From the NCBI GenBank assembly GCA_007026445.1, contig VDMD01000034.1, positions 124,001 to 188,000 on the forward strand: a DNA stretch of 64,000 nt. The letters run 5' to 3'. How positions within the stretch are numbered: position 1 is the stretch's first letter; each line of letters opens with the position of its first letter. The DNA comes from Schizophyllum amplum. Taxonomy: Eukaryota > Basidiomycota > Agaricomycetes > Agaricales > Schizophyllaceae. Shown in pieces: positions 53,139 to 63,687 of this stretch. Made by a program: the position numbers and the translations under genes. The notes beneath the pieces are model-generated. The model did not search any database. It was not told where the DNA came from and saw only the letters and a list, made by a program, of their open reading frames with translations.

Positions 53139-53908
53139 TCAGTCTTGCAGTGCAGTGATAGCACGCTCGCTCGTTTGCAGATAGTCCTCATACGAGTCAC
53201 GGTAGGACGCTGGGCGCAGATTTCAGCATGGGGAGTCGGAATGCAACTGTGAGTTTTGTGAACAACACAAGCGGCACAGTTCACAAAGTACGCGCATGAA
53301 AGAAGAATGGCATGCGGACGAGGGTGACACGGCAAAGTATACAATAATTGTGTATGTTGGGAATTTACCGCACCTGGTCGGTTGGCACGCGCACGAAGGC
53401 GGGCAATAACAATACGATTATGTGCCACAGCAGCGATCTGTGCGTGTTTGATTGTGCCTTCCATGAAGCGGTAAGCCAAACGAAACGGGCGGTGAAAGGA
53501 AGAACGCACCGGATACGTGCACGACGTGAGGGACGACGCGTCTGCCGTCGATCGAGTTCAACAATGTAACGGCGCCCCAAGCAGTATTATGGTACTCGCG
53601 GCCGACCTTGAGGATGCACATGTGCGTTGTGGGGGAGTAGTATTTCACTGCGCTGTGTGAGTTAGCCCCGATCGTGAATGCGTCCGTATGGCAGAGCGCA
53701 CCCGAGAGCGATACGCCCACGCCACCCCATCCAGCGTCACCGAAATTGTGCACAACGCTCTGTTTGACGGCAGCCCAAATCGACTTCTCAGAGAGCGCAA
53801 GCGCGCCGTCGTCGACCGGTATGAACTCCACCAACAACCAGCGGTTCTGCAAGCCTGTGAACGGTAGCTTGAGATTGTTTTGTGCTGGCTGACCTTTATG
53901 CGGACCAT
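53139..53908 (-). CDS. POP5: Ribonuclease P/MRP protein subunit Pop5
   Basis: Subunit of RNase P and RNase MRP, which process tRNA and rRNA precursors in nucleus and nucleolus. Start ATG 53908: MVRIK, then a 46-nt intron (GTCAGC...TTGCAG), then NRWLLVEFIPVDDGALALSE and KSIWAAVKQSVVHNFGDAGW. A second intron (donor G|GTGCGC, acceptor CGCAG) restores GVSLSVKYYSPTTHMCILKV. GREYHNTAWGAVTLLNSIDG and RRVVPHVVHVS follow. A third intron joins GTIKHAQIAAVAHNRIVIAR and LRARANRP. A fourth leads to SYRDSYEDYLQTSERAITAL and QD* (TGA 53141-53139). About 160 residues, the usual Pop5 length, with no missing part. Introns are otherwise 45-70 nt; the last is longer, about 165 nt. Confidence 0.9.
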
Positions 53909-54253
53909 AGATAAAGCCGGTAGAATGCAAACGGAGGTTCAGGGAAGACGGTCGATGATGAAGGAACCAGACAAGACAAGACAAGACGAAGAAGTAGAAG
54001 TCGCAGGATTCAGATCAAGCCGGTCCGAGAGACCGACTATATGTAGGCGCCTGTGTACCACCTAACGATTCGCGATGGTCAAGCTGCTTTCATTCAACCG
54101 TGAACTGTGCTCCGGACTACCATCATGACTGCTACTCACGAAAAAAGCTTCAAAATGAACCAACTGTGCTATGAGGTGGCTTCTGATATGGGCGATTCCA
54201 CGGTCTATCGACAATGTTCTGCGACTAATCTATATAGTAGCGGGGATGTCGCA
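53909..54253. other. Intergenic region, POP5 promoter
   Basis: 345 bp between POP5 and the 3' end of F-box member F. It contains a short AAGACAAGACAAGACGAAG repeat (about 53970-53990). No gene seen. Confidence 0.3.
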
Positions 54254-56215
54254 TCAATCTATGTCGTCCGCAGCTTGCATGAGTCCTAGCAACATGAGAG
54301 TAGCAGCACCTAGTCGCATCCTCTCCGACTCGTCCGACTCGTTACCGCCGTATGCGTCGAATTCGTCTTCTTCCTCCGATTCCGATCCCTCTTCCGAGTT
54401 AGAGTCCTCCACGTCCTCGCTCACGCCCGGAACCTCCACGTCTCCTTCTTCTTCATCGACCTCCTCTTCCCAGTCGTCGTCCCAGTCCGACACTTCTTCC
54501 TCTGACTCGTCCCAATTATTTTCTTCTTCCGAGCTCTCCCTTTCAAGTTCGGCGAAAGGGTTAGACTCGTCTCCTCCTTCCGAGACGTCGCCCGTGCTCT
54601 CTTCGTCTGACAGCATGTCGGAGTCCCATTCAAGTCTGGCGTGCTCGGCGCCAAGCTGCTTCGACTCCTTCGGCGGACGGCGTAGCGCGGCCGGTCTTCG
54701 TGCGTACACTGTCATGCCTGCTTCGCGCAGGCACGTCAACAGCTCCGGCACGCACTTGATCCTGCGCACTTCAAGTTCCTCCAGCGCGCAATGCTCGGCA
54801 CGGGTCTCGGCGACCTGACGCAGTATAGCAACGTCCAGCCCTGCGATGTTGAGCTTGGGTAGCAAGACCCGCTTGAGGCGTGGCAGCAGTTGTTGATGCC
54901 GGCCTAGGACGGCGAGAACATGCAGCATCTCGTAATGCCGGTCCTCCGTGAGGTCGACGACACGTAGAGAAGTAAGTCCCGTGTAGACTCGCATAAGATT
55001 GATCCCCCAGCTCGGTCCCGGCGTCACGACGGCCAGGGATAGTTTTGTGACGCTGGCCGCCATGACCGTGTCGCACGCTCCGAACGCATGCAGCATGTCG
55101 AGATGCTCAGAGAAGTCATACCTCCGCTCGTCGTCCGTGCTTGAGAGGTGGATTTCGCGCGTCTGCGGGGCCTTGAGGAGGTAGAGGATCTGAACCCCGC
55201 CGTCGCGCAGAGCGAGGGACTGAACGTTCGGTAGGGAGATAGGTCGGTGACCTTCGCGGAGGTCCCGATGATCCATAGTGAGCGCCAGCGAAATCAAAGA
55301 CGAGCAATTACGCAGGGCGACTATGAAGAATTCAAACCCCATCCGCGCCCCTAGCACGATATGCAGATGCGTGAGCTGCGGCCACGGCAGAGAGATGTCG
55401 GATAGCCTCATGTAGCTGAGGCGTGCGCGAGTAAGCGCGGGTGCGTCCTTGAAGAGCGCTACTTCATTCCGTCCTCCGATGTGTTGGTAGGCCCGGTCGA
55501 GCTCCAGGTCCGTCAGGGTTGGCAGGTTGCGAATCCTCGTTACGAGCCATCGAGGCGGGTGAACCATCCCTAAATGCATGCACCTCCAGCGAGGAGCGCT
55601 GTCGAGCAGCGCCTTTTCAACGGCGCGCCACTGCTCCTCTGGAACAACCTCCCTGAATGTGAATGTCCCGTGCGCCGCGTCCCATCTCGGCGGAGTCGCG
55701 TGGCTAAGATGTATATCGAGTGGGAGTGCCCCCGAGCGTTGTATGCACTCGATCAAAGTATCACACCAGCGTCCATCGAAGTGTGGATGAAGTCTGATAT
55801 TCACCCAGATTTCTGGTGTGGCCTGCACCGTATCGCGCCAGCGCTGGCATGCCAGGAGTACGGGGTGCTGGCTGATGAGAGAGCTATCGGGTGTGGAGTC
55901 GAAGTCGGAGAGAATGACTTGTGCGAGGATTATGGCCAGAATCTCGAAGGGCAGGCGGCTTATGGGAGCGGCTAGCATGCGCTTCTGCGCTAGAGCCTTG
56001 GCGAGAATAGCACGCTGACTGCGTAAGTCGTTCAGCGTCTTCTGCATCGACGTGATGTGCCCCTCGAAGGAGCGGATGGATGTCTCGTCTGCCGCTATCG
56101 CCTCACGGATATTTTCTTCCTCGATTGACGAGGCAAGGCTCGTCAAGGTCGTCGAGGCGGTTACGGAAGCGCCGCATTCGTGGCACAGCGTGGTGTGTAA
56201 CTGCATCTGCATCAT
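54254..56215 (-). CDS. F-box-like protein, Cys-x-x-Cys/coiled-coil/LRR family, member F with long acidic tail
   Basis: Intronless, 653 residues, the longest of the family here. N terminus MMQMQLHTTLCHECGASVTA; helical region GHITSMQKTLNDLRSQRAIL; F-box-like SRLPFEILAIILAQVILSDF; then QHPVLLACQRWRDTVQATPE and IWVNIRLHPHFDGRWCDTLI. Leucine-rich units run to about residue 510. The final 140 residues are highly acidic with many Ser (for example ESEEEVSDWDDDWEEEVDEE). The same order of parts as members A, B and D marks common descent. Such tails could bind basic partners or chromatin; that is speculation. Confidence 0.75.
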   Translation of the reverse strand: MMQMQLHTTLCHECGASVTASTTLTSLASSIEEENIREAIAADETSIRSFEGHITSMQKTLNDLRSQRAILAKALAQKRMLAAPISRLPFEILAIILAQVILSDFDSTPDSSLISQHPVLLACQRWRDTVQATPEIWVNIRLHPHFDGRWCDTLIECIQRSGALPLDIHLSHATPPRWDAAHGTFTFREVVPEEQWRAVEKALLDSAPRWRCMHLGMVHPPRWLVTRIRNLPTLTDLELDRAYQHIGGRNEVALFKDAPALTRARLSYMRLSDISLPWPQLTHLHIVLGARMGFEFFIVALRNCSSLISLALTMDHRDLREGHRPISLPNVQSLALRDGGVQILYLLKAPQTREIHLSSTDDERRYDFSEHLDMLHAFGACDTVMAASVTKLSLAVVTPGPSWGINLMRVYTGLTSLRVVDLTEDRHYEMLHVLAVLGRHQQLLPRLKRVLLPKLNIAGLDVAILRQVAETRAEHCALEELEVRRIKCVPELLTCLREAGMTVYARRPAALRRPPKESKQLGAEHARLEWDSDMLSDEESTGDVSEGGDESNPFAELERESSEEENNWDESEEEVSDWDDDWEEEVDEEEGDVEVPGVSEDVEDSNSEEGSESEEEDEFDAYGGNESDESERMRLGAATLMLLGLMQAADDID

Positions 56216-57961
56216 ACAGGAGTCAGAAAATGCTAATAAGGGTTTTCAGAGGATGGAAGTTGTAGCTGTAGTTGCGTACAATATAGGACACACCTGATGC
56301 GAGCCTTGGATCGGCTTTTAATGGACAGAGATGCACTTTGCGATTGGTCCTAGTCAAATCATCAGGCTGGCAGGGCTTCGAGTTTCTCTGTTATACACTA
56401 CCGTGCACGCAGGTTCAGTCAAAAATAGGTGCACCTTGAAGCTGTTAGACAAAAGAGAAACAGGGCTCGACAGTCGAAGCTAAGTTCAAGTTGGAGATTA
56501 CTTAGTTGATCGCAAGTTGATCGTGTCACTGCAGCATTATTCAAATTTCCCACGGTATCGGTAACAGCCGGGGGCGTTCAACCGAGCGTTAGCTCAAGCG
56601 CTCGAGTGGGCTATTGCATGCTGACACGCTATATTGAGTACTCTGTCACTACCAATTACTGAGCGTATGCGCTTTATTCTTGTCCTCGTCCTCCCATTCG
56701 CAAAGATGTTCGTCCTGTTCAGTACCACTGTACTGGCCATAAATCATATTTGGTTGACCCCGTCTCTCGAATTGGCGTTCCTTCGCCACAAAGTCTACCC
56801 ACCCAGGTCTCCAGGGGCGTGAGGTAGGCGATGACCGGGACCGATTGAGGAGGTAAGAGATCTCGATGAGCCTTCCGGCAACCGCCGCCGGCGAAAGCCG
56901 CGCATCAACGTAAGTACGTTCAACTTCAGCCAACACTCGTCTTCACTCTTCGTCGACGCACACGCGAGACAGCGGATGTGCCGCATGACTGAACTTTGTG
57001 ATCGTCATGTCCTTAAGGCCGCGACTTCGGTCAGACAACTCATTTTACCCGGTCAAGAAAAATCTAGGAAATTTGTAGTAGACCTCGAGCTGCTGTACCT
57101 TCCTTGCTTCCGCACCAGCGACCCAGCTCGTCTATGGCTAAGCATTCAAATATTCACTGCTCAATACCAATATCGGTCATCCTGCCTTGACAGCTGCACT
57201 CTGAGCTCCGCGCGGCAGCCACGCCCGCTAGAAGCGCAGCTGCCTTGGCGAGCTGACGAATGATATATACGCCTCGTCGTGTCGATTGTCCCCAACTGCG
57301 GCTAAGAACTTACTCGAACCTTGGCCGACTCTGCTCAGCACTTGCCAAGCTTTTTGTATATCTCGCGTCGATCACTCCGTCAGATTATTTCTGGCGACTG
57401 TCGCCAAGGTTCGACCTCCCCCCTCATTGGAAAAGAGAGAGCTAGCATCGGGCTCTTCTTCTTCAATCCTTCAGATTCTGTCCTAGTGGATATCAATCGT
57501 GCTCGAATTCGAGATGGGGTATTACCGAAGCCAGTACACAGATAACAAGTAAAGAAGAAAGACAGAGTAATAAAACACAGCCATCCAGGATATGAAGTCG
57601 TAAATCCAGAGCATGTCGCATGATACAGCCCGCGCAGCTGCTAAGAGCCGTGGCGCGTCCAAAGGCGGGCGCGCGGGGAAAGGAGATGGAGAGAGGCGAG
57701 ACAGTGGACGCGGCGTGTGCGGGCGTGAATACAGCGAGAATAGGCAGACATGGAATAAATGACAAGATATAAGGTAGTGGTCGTACGCACTGCGGGAGAG
57801 TAGATAATAATACAACATTAATCGTCGTCCGTTGAGGTGGGAGTGTGTCCGCGGGGGTGTCCGGATAGGGGAGTCAAACGGCAGGGAAAACAGCGCGAAC
57901 GAGCATCTAGTGGCGGGGAGTCGCGATACAACAAGACGAGGCAAGGCAAGGGCGTCGTGGA
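56216..57961. other. Gene-free region
   Basis: About 1.75 kb, AT-richer than its surroundings. Open frames on both strands carry no recognisable domain and no splice-linked set was found. It includes the promoter of member F and the 3' UTR of the TEA factor. Confidence 0.45.
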
Positions 57962-60353
57962 TTATGCGCCGAGCGCATGCGTCAGCGAGTTGCCCTTGTA
58001 CTCCCGCTTGACGTTGCGCAGGTCGAAGTGCGCGGGCTGCCGACGCAGCGAGCCCGATGCAAGCTGATGGGGCGAGACCGTCAACGGCTGCTGCGTCTGC
58101 GGCGGTTGGTACGGAAGACCCTGTTGCGGCTGCTGTTGCTGCTGCTGCGCTTGCCGCATCTGCGACTGCCGTCCCGCCAGCTGATATCCCGTCAGCTCCG
58201 CCGTGAGCGAGGCGCCCGGCGAGGACGGCGCCCCGAGCGCGTACACGACCATGAGCACCGGTCGCCGGTCAACATAGATGTCTTGTGTTATCGAGTCGCC
58301 TGGCCGCAAATCGAGCCCTGCGAACGCGAGCGCGTCTGCATGCACGGTGCCCCGCTCCACTGCGCGCACCACCAGCGGAGTGGTCTGCATGTGCACCACG
58401 CGAAGCGCCGCGCCTTCCGAGCGGTAAACCTTCGTCCGATATTCGCCGCCGCTCGTCCACAGCCCGCCTATCGCCAACGCCGCCTGTACTGCGCCCAGCC
58501 GCCCCACGTCATCGACACCCACCTGCACCTTTATGCACAGCGGCGTCCCTGGCAGCGCCGCCGTTGGCGCGAGCTGTGCGTGCAGCTCGCCCGTCGACAC
58601 GTGAAGCGCCTGCATGCCGGGGGCTGTGACGACAAATGCGGACACGAGGGGATATGTGGCGGGTGGTGAGGCGGGTGGGGCGGGGGCACGAGGCTGATGC
58701 TGAGGAGGGGCGGCGACGTGAGGCTGCTGGGCAGAGGGCGCGGATGCCGAGGGCTGGGCATAGGGCGGAGGCGGTTGTTGAGCGTAAGTCGAGCCGGTTT
58801 GCGACGGCACAGCTTGCGCCTGAGAGGAGGGCGAATAATAAGCGGCGTGCGCGGATGGAACTGCCGGTAGTCGTCAGTACGAGAACAAAAAGCAAAGACA
58901 ACAAGAAAAAAAACCCACTTTGATTTTTATAGATATCGCCCGAAAAGGGCGCGGCCTGTGCTGGGGCGGGAAGTCCGCTAGCGCACGCCACACCTCCTCC
59001 GCTCTGGGCGGAGGGGTCCATGTTGTACATCCCCAAAGCGCCGTATGCGCCGGGGGCGTTAGCGCTGGGCGCCTCGTTATAAGCGCCGAACGACTGGTAA
59101 TGCGCATCCGACGATGTCGACGACATCAGGCTATATCGCTGAAAGTCGGACATGTTGGCGCTGAACCGTGTCGAAGACATGGATGAGTCGCTGAGGTCGC
59201 TGACCAGCGACGGTTGGGGAGAGAATTGTGACGGCGCATATGTGGCCGAGGGCGTATAGTACGAAGGTCGCGAGTATTCGACCGCCTGCTGCTGCGAGTA
59301 GGCGTCCCCAGACCCGGGCTGCGGTGGATACTTGAAGGCGCTCGTGTAGGTGTACGTGTTGAGACCCATATCCGGTGGCGCAGAGGGTGCACCGCCTTCG
59401 ATCGCCCCCATCGGGAGAACCGATAGCCCGCCGTCCGCAGCGGGTAGGCCAGTGAACACATGCACGTTGTCGTACATAGAAACGTGTTCGGAATCATACA
59501 CGCTGGCCGAGCCACCCGTGTCCATGGCCAGGAGGTCGTCCTCGACCTTAATAGCGGGTGAGCGGGATGCGCCACCGATGGGGGATCCGTAGGGGGACAT
59601 TTGCTCGTGTTTCACACTGCCTGGGCTGCCGATGCTGCTCGGGCTGCCGATGTCGGGGCCGCTGCCCGGACTTGCGTATACCGACGGGCTATGTGGGAGG
59701 CCGATGAGGGCACCCGGGCTCCCGGCGTTCTCGGGGCTGCCGAAAGAGCCCATGACATTCGGTATCGACATCGGCTGGCGTGTAGGGCTGCCCACGCGGC
59801 GGAGCGAGGAGCTGCGGTGGCCTCGGGAGGGGGAGATGCTCGACACTCGATGGTGCTCGCGCGATGGGTGGTGGTGTGTGGGGGCATGGGAAGGCGGCTC
59901 ATCTTCTGCACCACCGGCGACAAGATAGAACTCTGTCGTATGGTTAGACGGCGGCAGGAGGGACAGGCGATTGCACTTACGAGGCTCGCCCTTCCACATG
60001 TTGCGGAGGACTTGTATGTGCGAAGCAACTTGCTTCTTTGTCCTGAGTATATGCGTGAGTACAAGGTACAAGTAGCGAGACGTATCAACGTACCGTTCTA
60101 TGCCATGAGTGCGAAGGTGGTCGACGAGGAACTGGTTCCTCCAGCGACTGCGACCACGCGAGTAGGTCGCGTAGTTGGAGTTGAGGTAAGCCTCGAGGCC
60201 TAAAGTGACGCGTCAGACAAGTTGATGGCAAGAACAAAGGGCGTACACACCTGCCACGAATACGCGCTCGACGCGCTCTGGCCAGACTTCGCCGCCGGAG
60301 CCGTCCTTGAGGAGCTTGCGGTGCTTGCGCTGGGGGGTGAGGGTCGTGATCAT
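57962..60353 (-). CDS. TEA/ATTS-domain transcription factor (AbaA/Tec1 type)
   Basis: DNA-binding regulator; fungal relatives control development and filamentous growth. ATG 60353: MITTLTPQRKHRKLLKDGSG. The TEA domain runs GGEVWPERVERVFVAG, intron, then LEAYLNSNYATYSRGRSRWR and NQFLVDHLRTHGIE. Another intron is followed by the recognition helix RTKKQVASHIQVLRNMWKGE (about 59985-60040). A long Ser/Pro/Gly-rich region follows with many GSPxS repeats (59560-59740). After an intron (about 58920-58860), a Gln/Pro-rich stretch leads to an ordered C-terminal domain: YPLVSAFVVTAPGMQALHVS to GDSITQDIYVDRRPVLMVVY (about 58650-58240). A final poly-Gln patch precedes LTHALGA*. The stop is TAA at 57964-57962. 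Confidence 0.85.
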
Positions 60354-60593
60354 CGTGGGGGATGTGTTGGTTCGTGAGGGGGATTCGTAGTAGAAGAGTG
60401 CGCGTCAAGCTGCGCCGCGGTAGCTGGCGATCGGATGTGTGTCAGAGGAGGCAACGGCGATGCTCAAAGGCGATGTGTGTGACGACGAGGGGGGCGCGGC
60501 GGCGGCGGCGACGGCGATGGCAACGGCGACGACGGCGAGCGCTTGAGCGGGGGCGGCGGGGGGTAAAGGTGGTGCATGACTGGGCGATGCGCG

Positions 60594-60601
60594 TTTATAT
60601 A
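60594..60601 (-). promoter_or_regulatory. TATA box upstream of TEA factor
   Basis: On the minus strand the bases read TATATAAA, about 240 bp upstream of ATG 60353. Between it and the start codon lies a GGC/GAC-rich triplet stretch (60495-60560). Confidence 0.45.
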
Positions 60602-62025
60602 TCGAGCGGGAAGAAAAGAGCACGGACCGAGCATCAGATCTGTGGCCCTCGTAGTCCGTTTGGCAATTCGTCCACAATCATCGAATGGGGAAGTCGTGCC
60701 CCAGCCGAGCCGGCGCGTACACCGACTCGCCCGGGCAGCTCGGCTTGTGCCTGGTCTGCCCAGGTCACGGGCCCTTTTGCCCTTTTGCGCTGACGCGCTG
60801 CCGCCCCAGCCGAGCCCTGCGCCGTCCTCCCGGCCCATCTTGTCTTCTTCGGTCACTCTTTCTTTCAGCTTTCCTTTCTTGTCATCCCCGCCTCGCCCGA
60901 GAGCGCGATAGCAGGCGCGGCGGCTGCAAGCACTTGAAGCCGGGGCGCGTCTCCGACGCTGTTGCCAACGACCCCGCTCTCGCACCAGCGAGTCATGCGA
61001 GGGCGCGGAGCGCGGTGCAGTGCGCACCGCCTCTTCTCCCGACAAATATTGCGTTACCGTCCAACAGTTCTCCCGCGGCACCTTTCTGCGCTGCTCGCCC
61101 CCGCGTCATTGTTCGGGCGACCCATGGGCTCAGCGGAACTAAACGAACAAAGAAAACAACACAAACAGCACTCGTTGTTTTCCTGGCAGTCATTGTTTTA
61201 TGACATTCATCGTATTCTGGCATGCCTCTTGTCCGCCTGCGGTCCTAACATAAACGGTCCTGCCTTTGTTCATCTGTACGGGTCGCTGATCGGAAATAGA
61301 GCCTTGGCGCGTTGCACGTTCTTTTTTCTCTGTTCAAATCGAACATTCTGATTCAGCCTCGCTAACCTCGAGGTCCGCGATCCCCTCCTCCTGCACAACC
61401 TGTGGAGCTGGACTTTGCAGGCTGTCGGCTGTGCCTGGCCTGGCCGCCGTTGTGCTGCGCGGTGTACACCCTCGCGACGCACCACCACAGCGTGCAGCTC
61501 GCGCATCGTCCTCTGCAGCCGAGCCGTCGCTCTTTTCAACAGCCGCAAGTTGTGCTCTTCCAAGGGCTCTGCTTGTTAATCGCTGCACTATGACCACTCC
61601 TTGCACGTGCTCTCAGCCGTTCGTCTTCGCCGTCTTCTTCCTCCAAGCAATTCGAATTAAATCAACGGAAGTATACAGGAGCATCCCCGCCCCGTCACCT
61701 CCGGCCATCCTCCCTGATACAGTATCTGTACTGCGAGGCACCCCAACTACGGCGCGCAGGCGACGGTTGAAGAACAGCAGAACACCAGGTTGTACTTAGA
61801 GCCAGCTTAGAGCCCCAGAACACCAGCCAGACCAGTGGCGATGCGACGCCGCCAAGCGCGATCGACGCCGACGCGCCGCTTCCAAGACATCGACGCCGGC
61901 GCGCCCCCCAGCGTGCTCAACCATCTCCGCGAGTCCGACCGTGATAACGACGATTATCGCTGCAGTGCTTCGCCGCGCCCGATTCTATGACAGGTAGGCA
62001 GTCCAGACGCGCGTCGATTATCGCA

Positions 62026-62083
62026 GCTGACGCCAGTTGGCCATCCCAGCTGACACCAGTTGGCTATCCTAGGTGACACCAGC
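62026..62083. repeat. 23-bp minisatellite, 2.5 copies
   Basis: Units GCTGACGCCAGTTGGCCATC plus CCA (62026-62048), GCTGACACCAGTTGGCTATC plus CTA (62049-62071) and a partial GGTGACACCAGC. Confidence 0.7.
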
Positions 62084-62107
62084 CGCACGAACGTTCGTTC
62101 TTGCTGA

Positions 62108-62221
62108 GATATGTCTTCGACCCTTCTCCGATAAGTCTTCCGCCTTCCTCTTCGATATGTCCTCCTTCCTCTTCGATATGTCTTGACCCTCCTCTGATAT
62201 GTCCTCGACGACCTTCCTCAA
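62108..62221. repeat. 21-24-bp minisatellite, five degenerate copies
   Basis: Units start with GATATGTC (or GATAAGTC) at 62108, 62130, 62154, 62175 and 62196, each followed by a C/T-rich stretch such as CTCCTTCCTCTTC. Confidence 0.7.
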
Positions 62222-62364
62222 ATGATACGCGGCGCATCCTTCGGTGCTTCTAGCAAGACAGAACGCCGCGCGATTTTATCTTCGCCTTCGCCCTCCACCA
62301 CACGGCAGGTAGGTGTGTCCTCGCGCGCTTGCAGGGATCGGTCAACCTCACCGTAAATTGCTAC

Positions 62365-62440
62365 GCTTACCACGAACTTCCAGGCTTACCCCGAACTTCC
62401 AGCCTTACCATGAACTTCCAGGCTGACCATGTATCGTCAG
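62365..62440. repeat. 19-bp minisatellite, four copies
   Basis: Units of GCTTACCACGAACTTCCAG type start at 62365, 62384, 62403 and 62422; the last is degenerate (GCTGACCATGTATCGTCAG). Confidence 0.75.
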
Positions 62441-62765
62441 GCTCGCCAGAAGATAGACGAACAGCAATATTTCCCATCGCGCGGCGCCGTCCTCGAGCTC
62501 CGCCGTCCCTTACGAAGCGCTCCGCTGACAGTGACAGACCGGGGGCGCTGGGCGCGGAGGTATTTCGTGCGACGATCAGGACCACAACATTTGACGAGCT
62601 CGGACATGAGCGTCACGTACAGGTGTGTACGTGAGCACTGGCATACAGGTACGTTTCGACGCGAAATCGTACAGGTGAGTGCAAAAAACGACCCGCTCTC
62701 AACCGAACCCGCCGCCGCGCTCATTCGCCGATTTGCAGGATAGTACGAAGACTGTATCCGGACAC

Positions 62766-63165
62766 CTCGTCGGCGCGTGTTGCGCTGCTCGCAGAGGCTG
62801 GGCGCGACGATTGGCGACGGCGCAGTCGCGACGGGAATACGGCGTTCGTGTATATGAGCGCGCAGGAAGCTGTATCTATTGGCCAGGGTATTCTTTACCT
62901 TCCGCGTTTCCTCTCCTTACCTGTGAGACGGTGCGCTTTTCGCTGACTTCGTCACTGCACAGGTCCAGATTTGCTCGCCACATTGTCGGCGCCTGCTACG
63001 ACGGCCGCTCGCGGAATCGAGCGGCGACGAGTGGCGAGGACTCGTCCACGTCGGGATTACCGTATTCCGCGTTCGTGTATCTGAGCGCGAAGGGTAGTGA
63101 CCATCAACCTTTGTTGTAGGTCATTTTCAATTTTACCCTCCGGTACCTTCGCGTCTCCTTTTCCT
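62766..63165. repeat. Diverged tandem duplication of about 220 bp
   Basis: Matching landmarks occur in the same order in 62766-62925 and 62985-63165: GTCGGCGC, GGCGACG/GGCGAGG, GGCGTTCGTGTATATGAGCGCG versus GCGTTCGTGTATCTGAGCGCG (62842 and 63069), and TTTACC(T/C)TCCG followed by C/T-rich sequence. Similarity is patchy. Confidence 0.5.
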
Positions 63166-63326
63166 CCTCCTTCCCTCCTTTCCTGATCAGATGTCCCAAA
63201 AGACGCTGCACCACCGCGCCAGCCCGGAAGCTGACGAGTGTGCTTTGCACCCCCGTTCGGCCGCCTCGCAAGTTTTGTCCAGCTGCGCACATTTTATCCC
63301 TTGTCATTCGAACCCTCGCCGACACG

Positions 63327-63687
63327 ATGGCTCAGCAGGCAGATGCTTCAAGGCGCGTGGCGCGCGCTAGCATCGCATATCGCTCCTTCCTCTTCCCCGT
63401 CTAGTCAGTCGTATTTAGACTTCCCACCTCCCCACGCTATTCAATCGCGATACCCCTCCCTTTTGTCTTCGTGTTGTATTTTCGGGGTAGCCTTCCGGCG
63501 GCGGATTGCGGGTCTATGTTCTGCTATTCAAAGATTCCTGCCATTCATTGAAAGACTGTTATTGAAAGATCCCCTATTCAAGACTCTTCCCAGGACCGGC
63601 CCCGAAGAACTGCGGGACATAGCCGACCGACTTGCAGCATATACTCATCGGACCGCATTGACGGACATGACCGTCGGACGACACTGA
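63327..63687 (+). CDS. Possible 5' exons of an unidentified gene
   Basis: ATG 63327 opens MAQQADASRRVARASIAYRS and stops after 27 codons. A later frame ending at 63687 reads FLPFIERLLLKDPLFKTLPR, then TGPEELRDIADRLAAYTHRT. The second piece looks codon-constrained. An intron joining them is possible but was not resolved, and the gene could extend past the window. Weak call. Confidence 0.15.

Noticed and set aside
61270..61606. Possible transposase tail (LRLLKRATARLQRTMRELHA)
   Set aside because: Only a helix-like stretch; no DDE or DNA-binding motif and no neighbouring frame to support it.
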